Assembly: GCA_018238825.1 (NCBI GenBank)
Contig: JABCSP010000008.1
Location: forward strand, 1-23,942
Reading direction: 5' to 3'
Source of the DNA: Candidatus Thorarchaeota archaeon
GTDB taxonomy: Archaea; Asgardarchaeota; Thorarchaeia; Thorarchaeales; Thorarchaeaceae
Length of the DNA: 23,942 bases
Shown: positions 15,096-21,535 of the stretch, piece by piece
Layout: every line of letters starts with the position of its first letter
Numbering within the stretch: the stretch's first letter is position 1
Translations under genes and position numbers: made by a program
Notes under the pieces: generated by a model
What the model was told of the DNA's origin: nothing
Databases searched by the model: none
What the model saw: only the letters and a program-made list of their open reading frames with translations

Positions 15096-16364
15096 CATCC
15101 CATTTAGCTGTTTTCTGAGAAACCTATGGACCTGTAATGCTGCAAGAGAATCTGAAGCCAGCTTATTATCAACTAGACCCCACATGGATTGGGTGAAAAT
15201 CAATGGATGTGAGGCTTCCATATCTCCAGTAAATGCTACCATTGCGTATTGTAATGCTCTTACTATTGACCAAGAATCATCATCCATCTCAAGAATCATG
15301 TTCTCAAACACTGACGATTCTTGATGAAACATTGCATCCCATAGATCCCCATGTTCTACACTGATCCATTCTCTTACTTTCTTTGAACTTGGTAAACTAA
15401 TCTCGGTGGGTTGGGCATCCCAGTTAGTACCTTTTGATTTACCAATGAGGTCGGAAAGAGACAAGTCTTCAACACCATCAATATTAGATCCAACATTCCG
15501 TTCAAGTTTTTTCAGGAGCCACTGGATTGTATTTGTATTAACAAGACCCAACCGTGCAGCTTCTGATATTCTATGTGCGAAAATTGCATTATGCCCTAAG
15601 GTTCCAAAATTAATTACAGAATTCAAGAATAGATTTTGATTAGGTGATAGGTCTGTAAGTTTTGCAAATTTTCCTATTTTTTCATCCATACTGAACCCGT
15701 CAACAGCCTTGGATGATACCTTTCTTGATAGATACTCTGTGAGATGCCATAATGAAGCAATATGTGGTCGAGTATATTCTGGCGCTGGAAGTTCCATGGC
15801 AAGAGAAGTAGGCATAATGAATCCATGTCCCAGCTTATCTGGTTCTTCTGCAGCTATTGATGCTGTAGCTCTGATGAGCATGGTACGATCTTCTTTTGCT
15901 CCTAGTACTGCAGCAGCTTTCAGAGCACTCATTTGTACATGCTCTCTAATTGACTGAATGTAGATTTGAACTGCATTTCCTTTTGAATCAAGTCGAGGTC
16001 TAATATCATATCGCGGACCATGTTCAGGTCTCCAGTGATCGGTATCGGCTAAATGATATGCTAACCGTTCAAGTAATACTTCCTGTAAACTTGTCCTTTG
16101 TTCATCAGGAAGGTTAATTGTCTGTGGAGCGAGGGCATTTTCTGTTATCAGACTTGAATGTTCACCAAGGCTCTCAATCATCCGATGAACTGAATATACT
16201 GCAATTGTAGCATGAGATGTATCATATGATCGTTCTTCATGCCATGCTGCTGCGTGCATTATTATTGCCCAGATTGCCGATGGTCTAACAGAAGGTAACA
16301 TAGCTCTGACTGCTTTCACAGCCTCTCTGCCCTTTGTCTTTAGACAAGATTCAACAAGGTCCAT
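15093..16364 (-). CDS. Hypothetical helical protein of 423 residues, histidine-rich N-terminal helices
   Basis: I do not recognise the family with confidence. The 423 residues look almost entirely alpha-helical, without signal peptide, membrane segment or cysteine motif. Histidines lie in helices near the N-terminus (H37, H42, H51, H60) and in the middle (H180, H201, H207, H258, H264), a spread that could form a metal or cofactor site; a distant look of questin-oxidase-type proteins occurred to me but is unsupported. Tryptophans are frequent. The start ATG 16364 is firm: AGGTGAT lies eight bases upstream, matching the archaeal consensus. It follows the winged-helix/zinc-ribbon gene by 28 bases on the same strand and is convergent with tfrB. 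Confidence 0.85.
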   Translation of the reverse strand: MDLVESCLKTKGREAVKAVRAMLPSVRPSAIWAIIMHAAAWHEERSYDTSHATIAVYSVHRMIESLGEHSSLITENALAPQTINLPDEQRTSLQEVLLERLAYHLADTDHWRPEHGPRYDIRPRLDSKGNAVQIYIQSIREHVQMSALKAAAVLGAKEDRTMLIRATASIAAEEPDKLGHGFIMPTSLAMELPAPEYTRPHIASLWHLTEYLSRKVSSKAVDGFSMDEKIGKFAKLTDLSPNQNLFLNSVINFGTLGHNAIFAHRISEAARLGLVNTNTIQWLLKKLERNVGSNIDGVEDLSLSDLIGKSKGTNWDAQPTEISLPSSKKVREWISVEHGDLWDAMFHQESSVFENMILEMDDDSWSIVRALQYAMVAFTGDMEASHPLIFTQSMWGLVDNKLASDSLAALQVHRFLRKQLNGM

Positions 16365-16392
16365 ACGAGCATATCACCTGGTTGAGAATTGA

Positions 16393-16929
16393 TTATGATA
16401 CAATGAAGGACTCTCTACACACTGAACAGGTTACTGTTTCTCCCTTCACCGCAACTCTCTCTAACTCAGTTCTACAATAGGGACAACCATGAATTGTCTT
16501 TGGTGCAGGACCAGTTCCTGTTCCAAGAATGAAATCACCTGCATCGTGATCAATTCTGCCAGAGAGTTCTCTTCCATCAAGAAGGTCTCCTAGAATCTTG
16601 GTAACATTGTGTGCTGAAACTCCAGACTCTTGAGATAATCTCTCTATTGATATCCTTCTCATTGATTGAACAGTTCTTTTTACAGCTGTAACAGGATCAA
16701 CAGTAGCTTTCTTTTTTATCTGAGGTGATTGCAATTTGGCGGTTTGTATCTCTGAAACATCTATTCTTGGAGTAGGCGTGGCTGTTATCAAGCTGGATTT
16801 CAGTCCATTCATCTTAGTCTGGTATTCTTCTTCTGATACCCATCCACGCATATAGTCAAGATCAAGGTCTTTGATTGCAGCTAAAGTTTTAGCATCTTCA
16901 TCGTGGTCTTCCATACTTACAGTCTCCAT
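16393..16929 (-). CDS. PCI-like winged-helix protein with C-terminal zinc ribbon
   Basis: The 178 residues have three parts. A helical, acidic N-terminus (about 10-48) contains LDLDYMRGWVSEEEYQTKM, like short SHOCT-type helices. After a Ser/Thr/Pro-rich linker comes a winged helix (about 85-136). Its sequence, RISIERLSQESGVSAHNV with a wing LSGRIDHDAGDFI, closely follows the pattern of PCI-type winged helices of proteasome lid, COP9 and eIF3 subunits. Last is a zinc ribbon with C149-x2-C152 and C168-x2-C171. A scaffold or nucleic-acid role is plausible but not shown. ATG 16929 lacks a clear ribosome site; ATG 16914 is possible. A TATA box lies at 16964-16972. Confidence 0.82.
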   Translation of the reverse strand: METVSMEDHDEDAKTLAAIKDLDLDYMRGWVSEEEYQTKMNGLKSSLITATPTPRIDVSEIQTAKLQSPQIKKKATVDPVTAVKRTVQSMRRISIERLSQESGVSAHNVTKILGDLLDGRELSGRIDHDAGDFILGTGTGPAPKTIHGCPYCRTELERVAVKGETVTCSVCRESFIVS

Positions 16930-16963
16930 GTTTCAGACTTCTACTATTCATCGATTACTCCAT

Positions 16964-16972
16964 CAATATAAG
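16964..16972 (-). promoter_or_regulatory. Putative TATA box for the winged-helix/zinc-ribbon gene
   Basis: CTTATATTG on the minus strand is centred about 39 bases before ATG 16929, so the leader would be about 14 bases. Confidence 0.4.
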
Positions 16973-17009
16973 AAGAGCTAGCTCATCATTGATATGAGGA
17001 GGATTGCTC

Positions 17010-17612
17010 TTAGTGATATAAGCGTCGACCTTCGGGTAATTCATCAAGAAGTAAGTCTTCTCTTTCAGCCTTTTTGACTGCTTTCTTTGCCTTTGCACTA
17101 CCTATATTTTCAAGAGCTCCCGCTACCGTTTGTCTCACAAAAATTGACTCGTCATGAAGGGCATCAATTAGAGCCCCGACAGCCTTTGAGTCCTTTCTTT
17201 CCCCAAGTTGAGCTGCTACATGAATTCTGACCATATGTCTTGGGTCTTTGAGTCCAGTTATCAAAACCTGTGTTGCCTTAGGGTTCTTCATAAGACCTAA
17301 TCTTCCAATCGCCCCAAGACTGACCTGTTCATCTTGATTTTCCATCTCCTGTTCGAGTTCTTTCAATACCGCATTATCAATTGCAGTTTTTGTTTGGCTT
17401 TTCTTCATTTTACTGGAAGTTTTCTTTTTTGGAGCTGGTTTCTTCTTTACAACTTCTTTCTTTGGCTTTGCATCTTTCTTAACTGGTTTCTTCTTTGTTG
17501 TCTTCTTCTTAGGAGCTGCTGCCTTCTTCGTCTTTGTTATTTTAGTGGTTTTTACGGCAGCCTTTTTTTTGGGTTTACTTCCTTTCTTGGTTGTCTTAGT
17601 AGACTTTGACAA
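17010..17612 (-). CDS. HEAT-repeat protein with a histone-H1-like lysine-rich tail
   Basis: The first 75 of 200 residues are almost only Lys, Thr, Ala, Pro and Ser, with repeated KKK, PKKK and KKKP blocks as in the C-terminal tails of histone H1. Then come three to four HEAT-like helical pairs (about 80-180): VSLGAIGRLGLMKNPKATQVLI, PRHMVRIHVAAQLGERKD and IFVRQTVAGALENIGSAKA are typical. The tail should bind DNA or RNA; the HEAT part should bind protein. The start is TTG 17612, supported by GAGGAG eight bases upstream and by the absence of an ATG before residue 69. It is divergent from hypA. The reverse strand of the Lys-rich part is open by codon bias only. Confidence 0.85.
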   Translation of the reverse strand: MSKSTKTTKKGSKPKKKAAVKTTKITKTKKAAAPKKKTTKKKPVKKDAKPKKEVVKKKPAPKKKTSSKMKKSQTKTAIDNAVLKELEQEMENQDEQVSLGAIGRLGLMKNPKATQVLITGLKDPRHMVRIHVAAQLGERKDSKAVGALIDALHDESIFVRQTVAGALENIGSAKAKKAVKKAEREDLLLDELPEGRRLYH

Positions 17613-17656
17613 GATGACGACTCCTCAAACGCGACAGGAATAGACAGACATTGTTT

Positions 17657-17667
17657 CATATAAAAAG
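17657..17667. promoter_or_regulatory. Shared TATA-like core between hypA and the HEAT gene
   Basis: ATATAAAAA read rightwards and TTTTTATATG read leftwards are both TATA-like. Predicted starts are near 17690 for hypA and 17634 for the HEAT gene. Confidence 0.45.
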
Positions 17668-17738
17668 TGTCTTAGTTGCTTTCGCCACAACGGAAACGCC
17701 TTAACTGGCATAAAACACCATTAACATGGTGCCTCCAT

Positions 17739-18131
17739 TTGCACGAATTCTCTGCTGCATGTTCAATTGTTGATACAGCCCTAGAAGCTGCTAAGAGCAA
17801 CAATGCTACAAAAATCACAGTAGTTAATATTGAAGTGGGCGAGTTTACATTTCTAATTCCTGAACAGCTTTCCTTCAACTTCGAGATTGCAAGTAAGAAT
17901 ACAATAGTGGAGGGTGCTGAACTTCACATTAAAAAAATCAAAGGTCAGCTTCTATGTGGTGATTGTGGTTTTGAAGGAGAATCGAAAGTTGATCCTGATA
18001 TTCCACCTCAGATAGCTGTCTTTGCTCCTATGAAATGTCCCAAATGTGAATCCAGTTCGACTACAATCACTGGTGGAAAGGACTTCATCATCACTAGCAT
18101 AGAAGCGGAGATTTCAGAATCCACTACCTAG
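17739..18131 (+). CDS. hypA: Hydrogenase nickel incorporation protein HypA
   Basis: HypA binds nickel and zinc and delivers nickel to [NiFe] hydrogenase precursors with HypB. The product has 130 residues. The frame is open upstream to 17676, but family members must begin Met-His-Glu with the nickel ligand His2. Here the TTG at 17739 gives MHEFSAAC, with GGTG seven bases upstream, so TTG is the start. The zinc-binding loop is C88-like CGDC followed by CPKC about 30 residues later. It is about 15 residues longer than typical HypA (around 115). It is convergent with the eS8 gene; hypE lies beyond. Confidence 0.93.
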   Translation: MHEFSAACSIVDTALEAAKSNNATKITVVNIEVGEFTFLIPEQLSFNFEIASKNTIVEGAELHIKKIKGQLLCGDCGFEGESKVDPDIPPQIAVFAPMKCPKCESSSTTITGGKDFIITSIEAEISESTT

Positions 18132-18163
18132 TGAAAAAATTTGCAGGAAATAATCTGACAAAA

Positions 18164-18541
18164 CTAGATTAGTATGGCGTTCAGAATACCATCTTGACCT
18201 GGGCGATTTGTGACCTTAGCACGACCCTTTGTAGTCTTGATGATTGTACCTCTAGTGATGACTTTTCTCCGTTGGTAGTCCATGTTTGCAGGATTTGTTT
18301 CAACATCCTGAATCTCTGCACGAAATGTAACTCCCTTTGCAGGGTCTGTTACGTTAACAAATTGAATTCTAAGGGCTGGGGTCTTCTTTGCCTTACCCCT
18401 GCTGTCGACTAGTATCCTCTTTGTGTCACCCATTAGGGTTTCAGTTGGAGTGCGGCCCATCTCATACTTTCTCTTGCTACGGAATCGCCTTAATCGAGAT
18501 CCAGTGCTTGTACGATTAGATCTTCTATGCCAGATGGCCAT
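18164..18541 (-). CDS. rps8e: 30S ribosomal protein eS8
   Basis: The 125-residue protein of the small ribosomal subunit occurs only in archaea and eukaryotes, so it fixes the domain of the organism. Family blocks are an N-terminal MAIWHRRSNRTSTGSRL, the basic segment RRFRSKRKYEMGR, and VITRGTIIKTTKGRAKVTNRPGQDG near the C-terminus. Length is normal. ATG 18541 has GAGGTAGT seven bases upstream and a TATA box at 18588-18595. It lies between hypA and hypE on the opposite strand. Confidence 0.97.
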   Translation of the reverse strand: MAIWHRRSNRTSTGSRLRRFRSKRKYEMGRTPTETLMGDTKRILVDSRGKAKKTPALRIQFVNVTDPAKGVTFRAEIQDVETNPANMDYQRRKVITRGTIIKTTKGRAKVTNRPGQDGILNAILI

Positions 18542-18587
18542 ATTTGACTACCTCTTTGTTAGGTCAATGACGCACTCTGTGGAGTGG

Positions 18588-18595
18588 TTTTAAAT
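18588..18595 (-). promoter_or_regulatory. TATA box for eS8
   Basis: ATTTAAAA on the minus strand is centred 50 bases before ATG 18541, giving a start near 18565 and a 24-base leader that contains the ribosome site. Confidence 0.5.
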
Positions 18596-18618
18596 CTTGC
18601 TTAGTGGCGAACTTCCAT

Positions 18619-18679
18619 AGGACGTCTAGATAGTCCTCTTCAAATAGAATCGAAGATTATCTTGAAGTATAGAATACTT
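18619..18679 (+). promoter_or_regulatory. Cluster of three inverted repeats upstream of hypE
   Basis: Within 61 bases lie AGGAC-N9-GTCCT (18619-18637), AAGAT-T-ATCTT (18653-18663) and AAGTAT-AGA-ATACTT (18665-18679), all perfect. The last ends just before the GGAG ribosome site (18680-18683) and contains a TATA-like AGTATAGAA. These are candidate operators, or RNA hairpins if transcription starts further upstream. Confidence 0.4.
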
Positions 18680-18691
18680 GGAGAATGACCG

Positions 18692-19705
18692 ATGCCTACG
18701 ATAGAATCCGCTCACGGTGCTGGTGGCAAGATTATGCAACGATTGTTGGAAGAGGTAGTTATTCCCTCGTTTAGTCGAAGAAAGATTGGTTCTATTGGTC
18801 TTGATGAGATGGATGATGGGGCTACTGTTCAGGTATCTGGAACTAATCTGATTGTATGTACTGATGCACATACCGTTCATCCAATTTTTTTCCCTGGCGG
18901 CAATTTGGGCACCCTAACAGCTTGTGGTACTGTGAATGATATTGCAGTTATGGGAGCTAAACCAATTGCAATGACAAATACAGTCATTATTGAAGAAGGA
19001 ACTAAGATTGAAACACTTCAGACAGTACTCATGTCATTGAACAGTATCATTGAACCACTAGGTATCGCAATGGTTGCTGGGGATACGAAGGTCATGCCAG
19101 TTGGAACCCTAGATGGTCTCATCATGTCCACTACAGGTATTGGTGAAATCTATCTTGACCGACCAGTGTCCGATGGCGGTGCAAAGGCAGGTGATGACCT
19201 CATAATTTCCGGTCCTATCGGAGACCATGGTACAGTCCTTCTAGCACATCGAGAAGGTTTGGAGTTTGAAACCAGTCTGACTAGTGATGTTGCTCCCCTT
19301 TGGAATCCAATCCGTGCCGGTCTTGATGTGGGGGGTATTCATGCCATGAAAGATCCAACAAGAGGCGGTACGGCGGTTGCATTAAATGAAATAGCATCAA
19401 AATCACAATTGGAACTTGAAATCCAAGAGAGTCAAATTCCAGTACGCCCCGCAGTCCAGTCACTCTGCGAAGTATTGGGTCTGAATCCATTACATATGAG
19501 CAGTGAAGGCAAATTCGTAATGGCTGTTGATCCTAATTACACCGACAGTATCCTTACTGCCCTTAGCAAGCATGAATCTACCAAAGATGCCCAGCTCGTA
19601 GGGAAATTCCAGAAAGGTTCATCGAGGGTTCTCATGAAAACTGCAATCGGTGGGAGAAAAGTAATACAGGTACCTTATGGTGAACCAGTGCCTCGAGTGT
19701 GCTAA
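18692..19705 (+). CDS. hypE: Hydrogenase maturation protein HypE
   Basis: HypE dehydrates the carbamoyl group passed from HypF to its C-terminal cysteine, making the thiocyanate that supplies the CN ligands of the [NiFe] site. The 337 residues have the AIRS/PurM-like fold. Motifs include an N-terminal AHGAGGKIM, LDEMDDGATV, CGTVNDIAVMGAKP, AGDTKVMP, DPTRGGTAVALNE and the acceptor cysteine at the very end, PRVC (family PRIC). The start is ATG 18692 with GGAG eight bases upstream. HypA lies nearby on the same strand past eS8; hypB, C, D and F and the hydrogenase itself are not in the window. Confidence 0.97.
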   Translation: MPTIESAHGAGGKIMQRLLEEVVIPSFSRRKIGSIGLDEMDDGATVQVSGTNLIVCTDAHTVHPIFFPGGNLGTLTACGTVNDIAVMGAKPIAMTNTVIIEEGTKIETLQTVLMSLNSIIEPLGIAMVAGDTKVMPVGTLDGLIMSTTGIGEIYLDRPVSDGGAKAGDDLIISGPIGDHGTVLLAHREGLEFETSLTSDVAPLWNPIRAGLDVGGIHAMKDPTRGGTAVALNEIASKSQLELEIQESQIPVRPAVQSLCEVLGLNPLHMSSEGKFVMAVDPNYTDSILTALSKHESTKDAQLVGKFQKGSSRVLMKTAIGGRKVIQVPYGEPVPRVC

Positions 19706-19721
19706 AGTTCACTCCTCGGAA

Positions 19722-19731
19722 TTTTAATAAC
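19722..19731 (+). promoter_or_regulatory. Putative TATA box for the HXXEE gene
   Basis: TTTTAATAAC lies some 36 bases before ATG 19763, predicting a leader of about ten bases. Confidence 0.35.
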
Positions 19732-19762
19732 TTGGATATCAGTGGCTATACTTGTGAAATAA

Positions 19763-20245
19763 ATGAAAATCGCCCATCCGCTTGTTATCTTCCTTACTCT
19801 GTTGACTACAATATCAATTGCTGTAGGCTACTTTTTTCCTACTCAAATAGCACCATTCGCTTTCTCTCCCACAATATACCTACTTCTTTGTTTTGCAATG
19901 GCCGGTCATTTACTCGAAGAGAATTTTACTAAAGCATGGGAAATGGAAGCAAAACTGAGGAAGAATGCTGATGGAACTCCCAAAGAATCAATGAGTACAC
20001 GGAATTTCTTTGTAGCTTTCAGTCATGTCTTAGTTTTGCTGAGTTTTCTGTTCTATTTTCCAATTACTACAGGAGACCCTTGGGCAATAATCTACGGTAT
20101 TGGTGTAGCATTCAATGGAATTCTCAATGGCGTCGCTCATACAGCAATATTAATCAAATTCAGAAAAAATACTGGTTTTATTTCAGGACTCTTCCTATTA
20201 GCTCTTGGAATCTTACTTCTGGTGTCAATAGGTGCACCATACTGA
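19763..20245 (+). CDS. HXXEE-domain membrane protein
   Basis: The 160-residue protein has about four membrane segments (about 5-25, 33-50, 85-105, 112-155 in two parts). After the second segment comes HLLEE (H49, E52, E53), the motif naming the HXXEE family. Near the C-terminus the NGVAH-x8-KNTGFISGLFLLALG block also matches that family's second conserved region. Function is unknown; the conserved His/Glu/Asn set suggests a metal- or substrate-binding membrane protein. ATG 19763 is preceded by TTGTGAAATAA. It is convergent with scpB, with 15 bases between the stops. Confidence 0.78.
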   Translation: MKIAHPLVIFLTLLTTISIAVGYFFPTQIAPFAFSPTIYLLLCFAMAGHLLEENFTKAWEMEAKLRKNADGTPKESMSTRNFFVAFSHVLVLLSFLFYFPITTGDPWAIIYGIGVAFNGILNGVAHTAILIKFRKNTGFISGLFLLALGILLLVSIGAPY

Positions 20246-20260
20246 GAAGTACGGTCAAAA

Positions 20261-20812
20261 TTAGATTTCGGCCCCAGTAACCTCTTCTGCTTCTCGCTGA
20301 GCTTCAAGTATTTTTTTCATTTTAAATTTGAGTTGAGCTTTAAGTTTGATTCTATCACTATCAAGTCCAAAGTAGTCAGCAAAGAGTGGAGTTGTTGTCA
20401 GAGTTTTCGACCTTCCTTCTGGCACAGCCTCAACAAATTTCTTCTCGATGAGTTCCTTTACATGATCGTAGCAGTGTGTTCCTCTTTCTGTTACAAGCAC
20501 TGACTGGATAATTGGTTGTTTTAATGCGATAATCACCAAAGTCTGCAATGTAGCATACGATAGAAGACCACCAGGTATCAATTTTCCAACACTTGGTGTG
20601 AGTTCAGGTCGGAGCTGCATTGCATAACGGTCTCTAGGAAGAGATACAACTTCCAAAGCTCCTTTTCGTTTACTGTATTCAAAACCGAGTTCGTCGAGAA
20701 GTTTCTGTACAGTTGATTGTGATTTTCCTATGATATTGGATAACTCTTCAAGTGTTAAAGCTCTGCCTGATACATAAAGGGCTGCTTCAAGTTTCACCAT
20801 ATCATCTTCCAT
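20261..20812 (-). CDS. scpB: Segregation and condensation protein ScpB
   Basis: ScpB is the dimeric winged-helix subunit (kite protein) of the SMC-ScpAB condensin, bound to the middle of ScpA. The 183 residues open MVKLEAALYVSGRALTLEEL, with two winged helices (about 5-75 and 85-155) and LLSYATLQTLVIIALKQPI in place of the usual 'LS.aaLEtLAIIAYrQPi' block. The C-terminal 30 residues are a charged helix. ATG 20812 has GGGTG six bases upstream, overlapping the scpA stop, so translation is probably coupled. It is the last gene of smc-scpA-scpB. Confidence 0.92.
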   Translation of the reverse strand: MEDDMVKLEAALYVSGRALTLEELSNIIGKSQSTVQKLLDELGFEYSKRKGALEVVSLPRDRYAMQLRPELTPSVGKLIPGGLLSYATLQTLVIIALKQPIIQSVLVTERGTHCYDHVKELIEKKFVEAVPEGRSKTLTTTPLFADYFGLDSDRIKLKAQLKFKMKKILEAQREAEEVTGAEI

Positions 20813-20821
20813 AAGAACACC

Positions 20822-21535
20822 CTAACTCTTTATCGTAGGTTCAGCTTCCTCAGCTTCTTCTTCATCATTAATCTCCGGTGGTTCAATCATCTTCACCCAA
20901 ATAACACTTTCATCCATCCAGATGTCTATGAATTTACGACCATAAAGGAACAGAATTGAGAAGAAGACACGAACTATCTCCTTTCTAGTGTTGTTCATCA
21001 AGATATCAGTGAATTTTGAAGACTCTCCTACTTTCAGTAGTCTTTGCAGATCCGCATATACTTCTGCTAGAGTTTCTTCAATATTCGCCTGGTCCACGTT
21101 CATTTTGAATGTAAGTGGATCTACCTTTGTTCTATAATGGCGCTTGGTTGGAATACTTCTCTTTCTGGCCCCCTTGCTCAAGACATGGTCCATTGCTATT
21201 AGCAATTCTTCTATTGTAACTCTACGGTTAGTCAGTCTAAATGGTGGACGGATCAAAGGAATCTCAAGTTCCTCCTCACTGTCATCTTTCTCTGGTGGAA
21301 GTATTCCCAGTTGAACAAGGTCTCGTGTTTTACGCATGAAAATGACCGATGCAGAATAAAGAGCATTTCCTGATATACGGAAGTCAATATCTCCCATTCG
21401 CTTCATTTCATTAAGGAAACCAACAACAAGTTTTCCAACATCTACATTCCAAGGTTCCACTTTATCCAATTGAAGGACATCAGTAAGAAGGATATATGGT
21501 GGAGTTGCCCAGAATGGTGAGTCATCGCCCATCAT
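20822..21535 (-). CDS. scpA: Segregation and condensation protein ScpA (kleisin)
   Basis: ScpA is the kleisin that bridges the SMC heads. The 237 residues start with a helical domain (about 10-75) that should bind the SMC neck: the segment LLTDVLQLDKVEPWNVDVGKL is typical. A central ScpB-binding part (about 85-150) follows, then a C-terminal winged helix (about 180-225; TRKEIVRVFFSILFLYGRKFIDI) that should bind the SMC cap. The tail is acidic. ATG 21535 overlaps the smc stop by four bases (ATGA). Confidence 0.93.
   Translation of the reverse strand: MMGDDSPFWATPPYILLTDVLQLDKVEPWNVDVGKLVVGFLNEMKRMGDIDFRISGNALYSASVIFMRKTRDLVQLGILPPEKDDSEEELEIPLIRPPFRLTNRRVTIEELLIAMDHVLSKGARKRSIPTKRHYRTKVDPLTFKMNVDQANIEETLAEVYADLQRLLKVGESSKFTDILMNNTRKEIVRVFFSILFLYGRKFIDIWMDESVIWVKMIEPPEINDEEEAEEAEPTIKS

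Noticed and set aside
16993..17010. GAGGAGG on the plus strand as a ribosome site
   Set aside because: No coding frame of more than a few codons follows; it lies between two minus-strand genes.
17334..17609. Open plus-strand frame opposite the lysine-rich tail
   Set aside because: It is the complement of lysine codons, giving a Phe/Leu/Cys-rich sequence; no start signal and no family.
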